The notes under the pieces were generated by a model that saw nothing but the letters and a program-made list of their open reading frames with translations, was not told where the DNA came from and did no database searches. From positions 46,161,022 through 46,225,021 of the forward strand of contig CM045768.1 in assembly GCA_025200525.1 (NCBI GenBank): 64,000 nucleotides of DNA. The letters are read 5' to 3'. Both the position numbers and the translations under genes were made by a program. Shown here one piece after another: positions 10,313 to 20,925 of the stretch (positions within the stretch are counted from its first letter, which is position 1; each line of letters starts with the position of its first letter). The stretch is from Camellia lanceoleosa (taxonomy: Eukaryota > Streptophyta > Magnoliopsida > Ericales > Theaceae).

Positions 10313-12684
10313 TGTTACGATCTAAACCCGCCCCTTAGGTTTAGCATCATAATCGGCCAGTAATTCTTAAATTACCAAAGGCTTCTGAACAGGAAAAACT
10401 TATAATTAAGGGCTACGGAAGTAAATATAGAAACATATATATAGTTCATTGAGCCATGGAGACATATATGTGACAGAAATTTTAAACCTTTAAAACACAT
10501 ACACGTGACGTCATAATGTAGTAGTCTTACGTCGTATTCATTGCAGATACAGTAAAAAGGGACTTACCCCAATATACAGATAAGTAAAACAATCAACAAA
10601 AACATCTTCATGAGGTTCACAGAATTAGATTTCTCAAAAAGGAACCTCCCTCGAAGGCACAGTGATTGGCTGACTTAAAACACTACAGGTAGTAGCTTAG
10701 GCCTGGTCACGAGCTTACTCACCTACATACATAAAATAAATAGTGAGCGGGAGCCTAGTGAATAATAATATAATAAAGGGTTTAAATGAATGATGTCCAT
10801 AACAGATTCAAAAATCAGAATTCATATCAGAAATAGATTTATATTCATATTTTGTTCAAATCATATACAGAAATCAGAGCTCATGTTTAATCATATATGG
10901 TACATCTATTAGCATCATTATGCTTGTCAGTTCCATTAAGGAACCTTCGGTACCAGGAAACTTGTAATATACTTGAGCCACGGTATTATTACCCCCGGGC
11001 AAGGGCCTTGTGCTAAGGATGCCACGAATACTTGTCAAAAATTGGATAATAATTCATTGTACTGAATATAACATTTCATAAAACAGATCATATGCCATCA
11101 TGCAGAAAGTAAATAAAATTGAACATAGTTTTACTAGGTTATTACTCACAGATGACTCCACTTGCAGAACAGACAAATCAAATAACTTGTGGCGCGTGAC
11201 CTACACACACATAGCTGAAACACATAATGAAACACACACTTGGTTGGTACTTAACTTCTTTCATTTCATTCTTAGTGTGTTTCTAGGTCTTAACCTTTTA
11301 TTGTGTCTTAATCATGGCCTAGGAATGCCTAGGATGCAATGTGGATATCAAAATTACACTTTGGAACTCTTAACAAAACTTGCTGAAAACAGGGGTCACG
11401 TTCGAGCGTAACTTCTCTCGCTCGAGCAGACATGCAAACATGTGAGGAGCCGCTCAAGCGCAACTTCCCTCGCTGGAGCGGTCTATAAACTCTGAAAAAG
11501 TACTGGTTGCTAGATTTTTCCGCTCGATGCTTGCTCGAGCGTGAGGCTCATGTTCTCGCTCGAGTGCAACTCTTGTCGCTTGAGCGGTCTGCAAAACATG
11601 TAAACTTCTAGGAACATGCATTTTACGCTCAAGCGGATGTGCAAAACATAGAGTGGTCGCTCGAGCGCAGGATTCGTCGCTCTAGTGGAAAGGCAGAATC
11701 TGGAATTTCCAATTCTTTGGGCCAAAAACTCAATTTCAAAGCTGCAAATCATGGTCTTTTGGGCCAAAAACTTGAGGAAATACTTGTAAATGGATAAAAC
11801 ATGGTAAATTCTAAATCATTTCACAAAATTGAGGCCAAAAGCTTGCCAATTGTTCAAAACTAAACTCAAATATTTGAAAACATAACACGCATGTGATGAT
11901 TGGTTTCAAGACTTCCAAAACATGATCATTTGGTATAGCATGATATAAAACAAGATGAATTCTCAAAACAAAGGTAGAATGAACACATGCAATGACCAAT
12001 TCTTTGAAATTTCAACTTAAACTATGATGAAAATAAACATGCAAGTATGGTATGATCAATGTTTCTTCATTCTAGTCCAATACTCATATTAATCCACTCA
12101 ATTCTCATAAATTCATGAATTTACAAACTCAAAAGTAAGACCTAAGCCTTGAATTCTCACCTTAACTTCTCAATCCCTTAAGATTTAGAGGTAATCTTGA
12201 GCAATTCCTTAAGTCTCCAAGCAATGACTTTCTCTGCCTTAAGTTTGATCTCAAGTTTCTTAACCTCTCACTCTCTTTCACGATTTGGGTCTCAAAGTGC
12301 AAATAAAGTGATGAGTAAGAGAAATCAAGAGTTATATTGGCCTTATATAGGCTTAGTTAATGGCTTAATTAATTTTTGATTAGGCTAATCAATTGGACAT
12401 TCATTATTCTAATTAAATCACTCCAAACCGAATTTTAATTAAACTCACCCTAAAATTCTAAAAATTCCAACGAACACAAAAACCAAGTAAATTTCATGAT
12501 TGGATGCCGATAAGGCCTTCAATTTACAGAATAGAACAAAACTAAAAACAGATAATTCTACACAAAACAAATAAAAACTCATATAACACACGACACACGT
12601 AATGAATGCAAAATTCCACTTTAATCGCTTATTAAGCATTCCTCATCATGGATTACATGTTAATCAGAGGCTGGGGTTGTTACA
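10313..12684 (-). mobile_element. 3' LTR of Gypsy-1 (Tekay-like), 2372 bp
   Basis: Plus-strand ends are TGTTACGATC...GGGGTTGTTACA. Read on the minus strand this is a TG...CA LTR of the same family as 13709-16166 and 51779-54137. Directly beyond its high-coordinate end is a polypurine tract (minus strand TAAGGGGGAAGAA, 12685-12697), and then the pol stop codon. That order (pol, PPT, 3' LTR) fixes orientation. The sequence AGGCCTTAT.GGC..CC(A/G)A near 12500 and the Xho-type palindromes near 11400-11700 are family markers. Short ORFs within it are not genes. Confidence 0.85.
11395..11695. repeat. Degenerate CGCTCGAGCG palindrome array in LTR
   Basis: At least eight copies of the 10-bp palindrome CGCTCGAGCG or one- to two-base variants (CGCTCAAGCG, CGCTCGAGTG) lie in ~300 bp. 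It is equivalent in position to the arrays in the other LTRs of this family but more decayed. Confidence 0.85.
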
Positions 12685-12694
12685 TTCTTCCCCC

Positions 12695-13500
12695 TTAAAG
12701 AGTTTGATCCTCTAAACTCGAAGTACCTTCATTTTGGAAAAATGTTGGATCTAACAGAAATAGATCCAGATATCTCTTCATCATATCTTCTGCAGTTTCC
12801 CATGCGGCATACGTTCCTCCATGATTCTGCCAATCGACCTTCACCAATGGAATTTCCTTATTTCTCAATCTCTTGATTCTTCGGTTAACGATTTGAATTG
12901 GCCATTCTTCATACGTATAATCATCTTTCAAGAGTATATGTGTCAGCTCAATAACATGGAGTGGATCCCTCAAATAGTCTCGAAGCATTGAAACATGAAA
13001 GACATTATGCATATTTTCCGTGATTGGAGGCAAGGTTACCCAATATGTCACCGGGTTAATTTTCTCCAGGATTTCATAACGCCTAACATATCTCGATGCC
13101 AAGTTACCTTTTACTCCAAACCATGTCTGACCTTTCATTGGAGTCACTTTGATAAATACATAATCTCCGACTTCATATTCTCTACCACGCCTTTGGACAT
13201 CGGCATAACTCTTTTGATGGCTCTATGCAGCTTTCAGACGTTGATGAATCAATTTCACTTTTTCGGTTGTTTCTTGCACAACTTCCGGCCCTAACAACGG
13301 ACTTTCACCTACCTCAGCCCAACAAATCGGAGAACGACACTTCCTACCATACAAAGCTTCATATGGAGCCATACCGATACTCGAGTGGTAGCTGTTGTTA
13401 TACACAAACTCGGCCAACGGTAAATAGGTCTCCCAATTTCCTTGGAAATCTAGGGCACACATCCGTAACATATTCTCTAAAGTCTGATTGGTATGTTCAG
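12695..13500 (-). pseudogene. Gypsy-1 pol, C-terminal part (integrase end and chromodomain)
   Basis: Minus-strand reading to the stop TAA at 12695-12697 gives integrase C-terminal motifs (RYV..YEI.EKINPV.Y, HNVFHVSMLRDY) followed by LVKVDWQNH...AAWE, the pattern of the integrase-fused chromodomain of Tekay/Del chromoviruses. An in-frame TAG at 13223-13225 replaces a Gln that Gypsy-2 keeps as CAG. The core-domain side is interrupted at 13501 by the Cassandra insertion and resumes at 16955. Non-functional. Confidence 0.9.
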
Positions 13501-14702
13501 TGTAACGGCCCAACCCTTCACATGTCATCGATATTGTCCGCTTTGGGCTACACCCACACGGATTTGTTTTTCCCAGTGGGTCACCCAACCCAGAACTACT
13601 TCAGCCTAAGCACGTTTAACTGGAGAGTTCTGTTAAGAATTTCACCACTCGGGAAAACGCTTCGATGCTATATAAGGGTCTAGGTTTTTACTTTTATAGC
13701 CTAGAAACTGTAATAACCCCGACCCTGATTAACGCTAATTGGGACTTAATTATGTCTAATAATAATTAAGGGAAAAATCTGGAATTTATTTGCATGTGCA
13801 TTGCATGACTTATGTGTTTTTATCTGTTCGGTGTCGGAATATTTGTTCGTGTTTTAGACTTTAAACTGTAAATTGGAAGCCTTATCGGCGCCCGGATCCG
13901 AAATTGATTGGTGTTTTAGGCTAGTGAGATTTTATGTGATTTTATGGTAGGTTCAATTAAAATTCGATTTGGAATGTTTAAATCTAATTAGATAACATTT
14001 TAAAAATGAACCTAGCTTAATTACGATTACGCCATTGAGGGCCACTAACTTAGACAATTAGGGGACTTAGTCTTGGAACACTTTGCTTTCATTCTCTTGA
14101 GAGACCAACGTGGGAGAGATAAATGAGAGTGAGGAGAACTTGATTCAACAAGGTTTGGCTTAGAAAATTTGAGGAATTGTAGGCAACTTGGAAGAATTGA
14201 GCTCTCACACTCAAACTTGAAGGTTTAAGGTAGAAATTCATCCCCTCATTCATGTGAATAAACTATTTTATGACATATAGAAGATTAAAGTCTAGATTTA
14301 GTTAGAAATGGTGGAATTGGGTAGTATATCATGCATGCATGTTTATACTCTTGCCATTTGAGGTTATTTTCATCCCAACTTAACATGCATGTCTATATTT
14401 TTGTTAGAGTTCATGAATTCATCAAAATTTTGGGTTTAATGATGCCATGGATCATGATTTGAAGCCTTGAAATGCATTTGAATTCATGCATGTGGGATTA
14501 CATTTTGTTCTTGAAAATGGGTTTGTAAATGGTGCTCAAATGGACTCACTTTTGGGCAATGATTTTATAAATTGGCTTTTAAAACTTGTTGTACTATGAG
14601 TTTGTAATGTTTTCCCAGAATTTGGGCCCAAGAGGTTGAGTTTTTGGTTGAAGAATGCTTGGTTCGGACTTGGAAGACAAATCTGGAAATTCCAGATTTT
14701 GC

Positions 14703-14906
14703 TTCCTCGCTCGAGCAAAGGATTCCTCGCTCGAGCGAGCACCTTTGTCCAGGGCTCCGCTCGAGCGACCATCGCGCGTAAAATTTCAACATCCAGTATT
14801 TTTACTGTTTCATCAGACCGCTCGAGCGAAGCAAGGATCGCGCGAGCGAAGCCTTTGATTTTGAAAGCTCGCTCGAGCGAAGGAATGCTCGCTCGAGCGA
14901 GACCCC
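14703..14906. repeat. CGCTCGAGCG palindrome array in solo LTR
   Basis: About nine copies of CGCTCGAGCG or close variants, often in pairs ~20 bp apart joined by AAGGATTCCT-like spacers. It creates overlapping artificial ORFs on both strands rich in Ser-Ser-Glu and Ala-Arg-Ala. Confidence 0.9.
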
Positions 14907-15299
14907 TGTTTTCAGCAACTTTTGAAAAATATTTTCTAAGGCATTTTTGCATCCACATTCCATCCTAGGCATTCCTAGGCCATGTTTAAAGCTCCTTAAC
15001 AAGGATAAGAGATCAGGTACACACTTAGAGTCATTGGTGTGAGTTTTGTACTTTTAGAAATGCGTATTTCAAGTGTGTATCCGTAATGTGTTATGTAGGT
15101 CACGTGCCGCAATCTGTTGACCCTTTGACTTCGTCTACTTATGTCAACGCTCACTGTGAGTAATAACATTGTAAAGATATGTTCAATTGTATCTACTTTC
15201 TGTGTGATGAAACAAGATTTGTTTTCTGAAATAATGTTTCTGTATGAATGAATGGCTGTCCAATGTTTTCTGAAATGTATATGTGACATTCTTAGCCTC

Positions 15300-15580
15300 A
15301 ATTGTGTTCTGTTTCGTCCCTTTATGGGCCAACTGTACGTCTCATGAGTCAACTGTTTATGGATCCTTATGTCCCTTCATGGGCCAACTGTACATCTCAT
15401 GAGCCAACTGTTTATTATGTCCCTTATGGGCCAACTGTACTGTCTCCGTGCACGTGAGTCAACTGTTAGCCTTTATGGCCGTCCCTTTATGGGTCAACTA
15501 TTAGCCTTTATGGCCGTCCCTTTATGGGTCAACTGTTAGCCTTTAAGGCCGTCCCTTTTTGGGTCAACTGTATCTGTGAG
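15300..15580. repeat. Tandem direct repeats within solo LTR
   Basis: Seven or so ~35-45-bp units built on GTCCCTTTATGGGCCAACTGT alternate with CTC(A)TGAGTCAACTGTTTA or TTAGCCTTTATGGCC. The similarly placed block in the related LTRs is much shorter or absent. Confidence 0.8.
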
Positions 15581-16335
15581 GGTTATTGAATGTTTCACGT
15601 ATAGTTACGCAAGACTTCTGATTTCCGTAAATGATCTATACAAGTATGGCTTTGATATGAACTGAATTTGAATTCTGAATATGTATGGACACATTCATTT
15701 CAACCCCTTTACTCTGTTTATTATTCACTGGGCTTTCGCTCATAGTTTATTATATATATGTAGGTGAGTTGGCACAAGACCCTGGCCAGAGTTGATGGCC
15801 TCTTGTTTCCTTTTTGTCAGCCAGTTGTTGCGCCTCCTGAGGAGGTTCCGGTTAAAGCCTAACACCGGGGCTGTTTTGTTTCATGCTAGTCTGTAGTTGT
15901 GTTTTGTAAAGATCGGATCTTGGGGGTACCTTATGTAAATATTATGTATATATCGGTGTGTCTGACTGGCATGATTATGTATATAAATAAATTTTAAATT
16001 TACTGTCCCATGTATGTCATCACAGCTCATTGGACCTTGTTTATTTTACATTATTGCTTCCGCAACTCCCTTAATATTTGTTAATGTCTTCTGAAGCCGT
16101 AGGTAATCCACAGATTACTGGTCGGTTACGGTGCCAAACCTATGGGGGCGGGTTTGGGTCGTGACAGAAACTCCGCGCCCATTCCCGATGTGGGACATCA
16201 AGACTTTACAATCCACCATATTTCAGGCTGCACATCCCCGTGCAGTAGCCTGCCAGCTCACAAGCCCGCTCACATGCACCGAGAGACGTCAGAAGCCCAT
16301 ACTCAATACTCCGGAGAGTCAGCTTTAATACCATT

Positions 16336-16582
16336 TGTAACACCCTAACCTTTCACATGTCATCAATATTGTCTGCTTTGAGCCACGCCCGTACAGATTT
16401 GTTCTTCCTAGTGGATCACCCATCCCAAAACTACTCTAGCCTAAGTACGCTTAACTGAAGAGTTCTACTAGGGATTTCACCACCCGGGAAAAGGCCTTGA
16501 TGCTATATAAGGGTCCAGGTTTTTACTTTTATAGCCTAGGAACTCCCCCTCCATTCCCGATGTGGGACACCAGGACCTTACA
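16336..16582 (-). mobile_element. Cassandra LTR with 5S-rRNA-like promoter segment
   Basis: A complete 247-bp LTR in minus orientation (plus-strand ends TGTAACACC...CCTTACA). The minus strand at about 16405-16470 reads AGTTAAGCGTACTTAGGCTA followed by GGGATGGGTGATC, matching the box A, intermediate element and box C region of plant 5S rRNA. This is established for Cassandra LTRs and marks a Pol III-type internal promoter. It is not a functional 5S gene, since only the promoter half resembles 5S. The element's PBS lies at 16322-16333 on the minus strand. Confidence 0.88.
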
Positions 16583-16635
16583 ATCCATCCCCCTTAAGGC
16601 TGCACGTCCTCGTGCAATAGCCTGCCAGCTTACAA

Positions 16636-16785
16636 GCCCGCCCACATGTACCAAGAAAAGTTAGGGGCCCACACTCGGTACTCCGGAGAGTCGGCTCTAA
16701 TATCATTTTTAATGCAATGGTATTAGAGCTGACTCTCCGGAGTATCGAGTGTGGGCCCTTGGCGTCTCTCGGTGCATGTGGGCGG
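16636..16785. repeat. Large inverted repeat around the Cassandra PBS
   Basis: The segment GTGGGC...CTCGATACTCCGGAGAGTC...CTCTAATA is present on the minus and then the plus strand, separated by only ~12 bp (ATTTTTAATGCA near 16705-16716). Arms are about 70 bp with a few mismatches. This is the symmetry centre of the inverted Cassandra complex. Confidence 0.85.
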
Positions 16786-16790
16786 CGAGA

Positions 16791-16949
16791 CTTTTTCCCG
16801 GGTGTTGAAATTCCTAGAAGAACTCCCTAGTTAAGCATACTTAGGCTGGAGTAGTTCTGGGATGGGTGGCCTATTGAGAAGAACAAATCCATACGGGCAT
16901 GGCCCAAAGCGGACAATATCGATGACATGTAAAGTGTTAGGGCGTTACA
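16791..16949 (+). mobile_element. Truncated, inverted Cassandra LTR
   Basis: The last ~159 bp of a Cassandra LTR on the plus strand, including AGTTAAGCATACTTAGGCTG and GGGATGGGTGGCC (5S-like), ending GGGCGTTACA. The first ~88 bp of the LTR and most of the internal region are missing. It is joined upstream to a plus-strand internal segment beginning with the PBS at 16718. Confidence 0.85.
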
Positions 16950-16954
16950 TTCAG

Positions 16955-18230
16955 ATTGGCCGTCTGTTTGTGGTGATAAGCACTACTCAGTCGCAATTCA
17001 GTTCCCAAAGCCTATTATAGACTTTGCCAAAATCTTGACGTAAACTTCAAATCTCTATCAGATACAATAGATACTGGTACACAATGCAATCTCATAATCT
17101 CATTCATATAAATATTAACCAACTTGTCTGCATTATAAATAGTTTTAACAGGAAGAAAATAAGCAGATTTAGTCAATTGGTCAACAATGACCCAAATAGA
17201 ATCCATACCTCAAGAAGAGCGAGGCAAACCCACAATGAAATCCATGGTGATATGCTCCCATTTCCATTCTAGTATTGAGAGTGGCTGAAGCAATCCAACA
17301 GGTTGTTGATGTTCAGCTTTAACTTATTGGCAGTGCAAATATCTAGCTACAAAGTTTGCAATACTCTTCTTGATTCTAGGCCACCAAAAATTCTGTTTCA
17401 TGTCATGGTACATCTTTGTATTTCCCAGATGCATAGCAAATTTTGAATTGTGGACCTCGGTTATGACACGTTTCCTTAAATCAAAACAAATCGGTACACA
17501 AAATCTATTCTGAAATTTTAATACATCATTTTCAATCACGAACTTGGACCTCAGTTTTGAGTCAATTTCATCGAAAATCTTCTTCAAGAACTCATCTTCG
17601 TGTTGTTTCTCTTTAATTTCTTCAATGAGTGCAAGTTGAGCAAAAATGGTGGCTTAGATTCCGCCTTGTTCGTGCAGTATAATTTCAATCTCATTCTTTT
17701 CTAGATCATATATTAATTCTTTCTGATCGGTGAGTAAACATGACAAGTTACCTATGGATTTTCAGCTCAAGGCATCTACAACGGTATTGGCTTTTCTTAG
17801 ATGGTGCAAGATTTGCAAGTCGTAATCTTTGATAACTCAAGCCATCGTCTCTGTTGCATGTTCAATTCCTTTTGGGTGAAGAAATATTTAAAGCTTTTAT
17901 AATCAGTGTACACTTCACAAGTCACACCGTATAGATAATGTCGACAAATTTTCAAAGTAAATACCACAGCCGCTAAGGGTGGATAGTTCTTTTCATGAGG
18001 GCGAAGTTGTCGAGAAGCGTAAGCAATCACTTTTCCATTTTGCATTAACACACAACCCAAGCCTTTGTAGGAAGCATCACTGTAAATTCAAAACCCATCA
18101 GTACCATTAGGCAAAATCAAAATTGGTGCAGTTACTAACTTAGTCTTTAACTCTTGGAAGACAGTCTCTATTTGATCAGTCCAAGCAAATGGTGTAGCTT
18201 TCTGTGTCAATTGAGTGAGAGGCAAATTAA
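16955..18230 (-). pseudogene. Gypsy-1 pol, RNase H and integrase part
   Basis: Continuation of Gypsy-1 beyond the Cassandra insertion. The minus strand gives, from high to low coordinate, end of RT/RNase H ([28 protein letters not shown]), H2C2 zinc motif of integrase (H..H..CLHCQ) and the start of the core ([29 protein letters not shown]). Several stops and a short in-frame loss in RNase H make it dead. At ~18230 it ends abruptly against the start of duplicate B, so the 5' LTR, gag, protease and most of RT are gone. Confidence 0.88.
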
Positions 18231-18475
18231 GTTTATAATTTTTCCTTTAACTTATTTGAAAAGTCAATCTATCTACTAATTTGTAATAAAATCTATTTCT
18301 CATTTATTTATAATTTTTCCTTTAACTTATTTGAAAAATCAATCTCACGTACAACATATATTTGAACTTATATAAACCACAAACAACACAAAAAACAAAA
18401 CAAAAATAATACACTGTCAACTTAGTTACTATTAATGCGTGAGAACATATCGACATATTTTTCAAAAAAAAATGC

Positions 18476-20786
18476 TCAAACAACGTTTGTAGCTTCAGAG
18501 AAAACGTTATTCATGATTATGTCACGTGCTTTGCACATAGCTTCTAATGGCTCAGCTTTAGGCATGGTAAGTCCTTTTCCTTCCGTTAGATCAACTGCCT
18601 CCTTAGTAACCCTCTCCCACTCGAAGCATTGAATCAATGACCCCAAAGCTAAACCCACGACACGTTGTGCCAAACCAGCCCCAGGGCAAGCCCTCCTTCC
18701 CATTCCAAATGGCATCAACTTGTATCCTTCCATTTCTCCACCTTCGAATCTCTCAGGCTTAAAGCTTGTAGGATCATCCCAAACCTTAGGGTCCCGGTGA
18801 ATGGCCCACGCATTAACCAATAACAATGTACCACGTGGCACGTTGAACCCCCCTATAATGCAACCATCTGATGATACATGTGGTACCAACAACGGTGCTG
18901 CTGGGAACAATCGAAAGGTCTCAGAGATAATAGCTTGAAGATAATGTAGCTTTGAGATATCGTGTTCATCAATCAAGTGACCTTGGCCCACATGAGCATT
19001 TATCTCAGCTCTCGCCTTCTTCAACACCTCTGGATGGTTTACTAGAAGGGACATTGCCCATTCCATTGTCACTGCTGATGTATCGGTACCCGCTAATATC
19101 ATGACCTGGACATTAAAAGTTAATAAATTAAACTGAAAAAGTAAATTATATTTTTACATAATCAATACTATTTTTGTAATAGAAGGTATTTTGTTTTAAA
19201 GTGTTCGATCTCAATTCTACTACATTCTTTGTATGTAATTTATATATATATATATATATTTTTTTTTTATTTACAAATCATTTATGTATATATTTTTTTC
19301 TTTTGTGTTTACAAATCATTACTCACAAAAGTACGGGACAACAGGAGATTAATTTACCATTTGTTTAGCCTATTATGTTTATATACACAATAAATATTAC
19401 ATGAGTATGTAAAATATTTCATATCTACACCAAAAAAAAAACATTATTATTATTTTTAATACAATGAGTTCTACCTGCAAACATATTTTTATAGTGCTAA
19501 TCTACTTTAAAAAATGAAAAAAATAATGAAAGCCATCCCCTAACATATATCCTTTTTTTAAAAAAAAATTATTTATGAATATTAATTGCTATATAAATTA
19601 AAAAAAAATTTCAGTTTGTTATGAAATACTTTGTTCTTAATTTAATCAGAAATTAATAATAACATTTAGGCGGACATAGCGTTTTCTTTTGTCCGGTAGT
19701 TCACCATCAAATTGTGTTTGAATAAAGATTTGGAGGAAGGTTCTGTGGAAGGAAAAGAAAATGAATAAATTTATGAAGTCAAATTTTTGATTATGAAAAA
19801 TAGATCATGTGATATATATATATAGATTTTAATTTGCAGAATTGCAGCATAAAAATTGTATGATGGCTAGAGAGAGAGAGAGGGGAGAGTCCACAAACCG
19901 CGATTAGTCCTTTGATGATTTCATCTGTATAATATTCTGGCTGTGATTCTTGCAAGGAAAGCAAATGATCGATCATGGTGTTCTTACTCTTGTCACGCCT
20001 GTGCTCATCGATCAGACCTTGCAGGAAAGCGTCCATTTTCTTATAAAGTCTCCCCAAATTCTTCTCAAAACTCTGATAATCAATCCACCTTAACACCGGT
20101 AGAAAGTCCCCTGGGTACGATGCACCGGCATACTCGAATGCCTGCCTCACGATTTCCCGGAACTCCTTCGCCTCCTCGTTGTTCGACAACTCCTCGTCGT
20201 CTTCGCCATAATACCTCTTTCCGGCGATCATTCTCATCATGATATTAAAGGTCAGTTCAGAAAACTTGGATTTCAATTCGACTCTAGCGAAATCATGAGA
20301 CGAGTTTCGATACAATCTGCGGAGTAAAAGTTTGATTTCATCTCGCCTAATCGATAAGAAGCCGTTGAGGCGGCTGGTCGAGAAGATTTCCAGCGCCATG
20401 AGGCGGCGGAGGTTGCGCCAGTGGTCGCCGTAACTGGACGCGCCGATGCTGGTGTAATTGTAGCCAAAGTACTTGCCGATGATGAGACGAGGGCGGTTGG
20501 CTAAGACGACGTCGTTCTTGGTGAAGCATTCCTCCGCTGCGGATGGCGATGACACCACCACCACCAGGCGTGACCCGAATCGGAGGGAGAAGATCGGCCC
20601 GAGGTTTTGGGATAGTCCGTGGAGAGTGCGATGGATAGGTTGTTTGAGGAGGTGGAGATGACCGATGAACGGAAGAGCCAGTGGGCTTGGAGGGAGATTC
20701 TTCTGTGTTCTTGCTTTTGATAACAACTTGAAAGCAATGATAAGAAAGAAAAGAGAGAGAGAGACGTGTAGCAAACTAACTTCCAT
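18476..20786 (-). CDS. CYP81-family cytochrome P450 monooxygenase (intact, 505 aa)
   Basis: CDS is complement(18476..19105, 19899..20786): 296 + 209 codons. The intron 19106-19898 has GT..AG ends in phase 0, joining KGLIA to [11 protein letters not shown]. The start ATG at 20786 is in a strong context (AACCATGG) and begins an N-terminal membrane anchor. Motifs: PPSP hinge at 32-35, C-helix WRNLRR near 122, I-helix AGTDTSA at 301-307, ExxR (ETFR) at 358-361, PERF at 413-416, haem loop [10 protein letters not shown] at 429-438 with Cys436 as iron ligand. 505 residues is normal for the family. Known: ER-bound, NADPH-P450-reductase-dependent; CYP81s act on isoflavonoids, lignans, indole glucosinolates or herbicides. 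The substrate here cannot be told. A TATA-like run lies about 65-85 bp upstream of the ATG. Confidence 0.93.
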
Positions 20787-20844
20787 GGTTCGTAATGAAG
20801 ATTGGATATATTGTTTTTGTGAGGATGGAGATGTGAAGATTGTA

Positions 20845-20870
20845 ATAATATATATATATATATATAGTAG
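20845..20870 (-). promoter_or_regulatory. TATA-like element upstream of P450 copy B
   Basis: On the minus strand, ACTATATATATATATATAT lies about 65-85 bp before the ATG. It doubles as a (TA)n microsatellite, so its promoter role is an inference from position. The equivalent DNA is deleted in pseudogene A. Confidence 0.4.
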
Positions 20871-20925
20871 TGTGTATATGGGTGAACCTAGTACAGTAGA
20901 GATGATCACGCCACAGCGAGCGATC

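Larger units (their letters stand above)
13709..16166 (+). mobile_element. Solo LTR of Tekay-like Gypsy family, 2458 bp
   Basis: Starts TGTAATAACCCCGACC, ends GGGTTTGGGTCGTGACA, with a perfect TSD GAAAC at 13704-13708 and 16167-16171 inside the Cassandra LTR. The other Cassandra LTR gives the empty-site sequence. It is the same family, in opposite orientation, as the Gypsy-1 LTR at 10313-12684. It contains a repeated block at 15300-15580 (CCCTTTATGGG.CAACTGT..) and a palindrome array at 14703-14906. No internal region follows, so it is a recombination-derived solo LTR. Confidence 0.9.
13501..16949. mobile_element. Cassandra TRIM, inverted dimer complex with one shared TSD
   Basis: Flanked by TTCAG at 13496-13500 and 16950-16954, inside Gypsy-1 integrase. 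Layout: LTR (minus, 13501-13708 plus 16172-16210, 247 bp when the nested solo LTR is removed), internal 16211-16335 with inverted PBS, LTR (minus, 16336-16582, 247 bp), second internal (minus, 16583-~16705), then an inverted internal (plus, PBS TGGTATTAGAGC at 16718-16729) and a 5'-truncated plus-strand LTR to 16949. Both outer ends are LTR 3' termini (..GCGTTACA reading outward). Family known: Cassandra is a non-coding plant TRIM with 5S-rRNA-like LTRs, mobilised by other elements' enzymes. Confidence 0.85.

Noticed and set aside
11100..12639. Several 60-100-codon ORFs
   Set aside because: All inside the Gypsy-1 LTR; related LTRs do not preserve the frames.
13223..13683. ORFs spanning the 13500 boundary
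   Set aside because: They join Gypsy integrase to Cassandra LTR sequence across an insertion point, so they are chimeric by chance; only the part below 13501 is real pol on the minus strand.
14536..14968. Overlapping ORFs of 75-140 codons
   Set aside because: Same cause: palindrome array in the solo LTR.
15300..15580. CRISPR-like array of regularly spaced repeats
   Set aside because: Eukaryotic LTR context, units of variable length with no unique spacers; an ordinary tandem repeat.
16405..16470. 5S rRNA gene
   Set aside because: Only the promoter half resembles 5S; it is embedded in a 247-bp LTR with TG...CA ends, PBS and polypurine-like tract, so Cassandra explains it.
18231..18475. Possible TSD marking a clean Gypsy-1 / duplicate B boundary
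   Set aside because: No LTR end or matching 5-bp repeat is visible; the junction looks like a deletion or recombination breakpoint, so no insertion claim is made.
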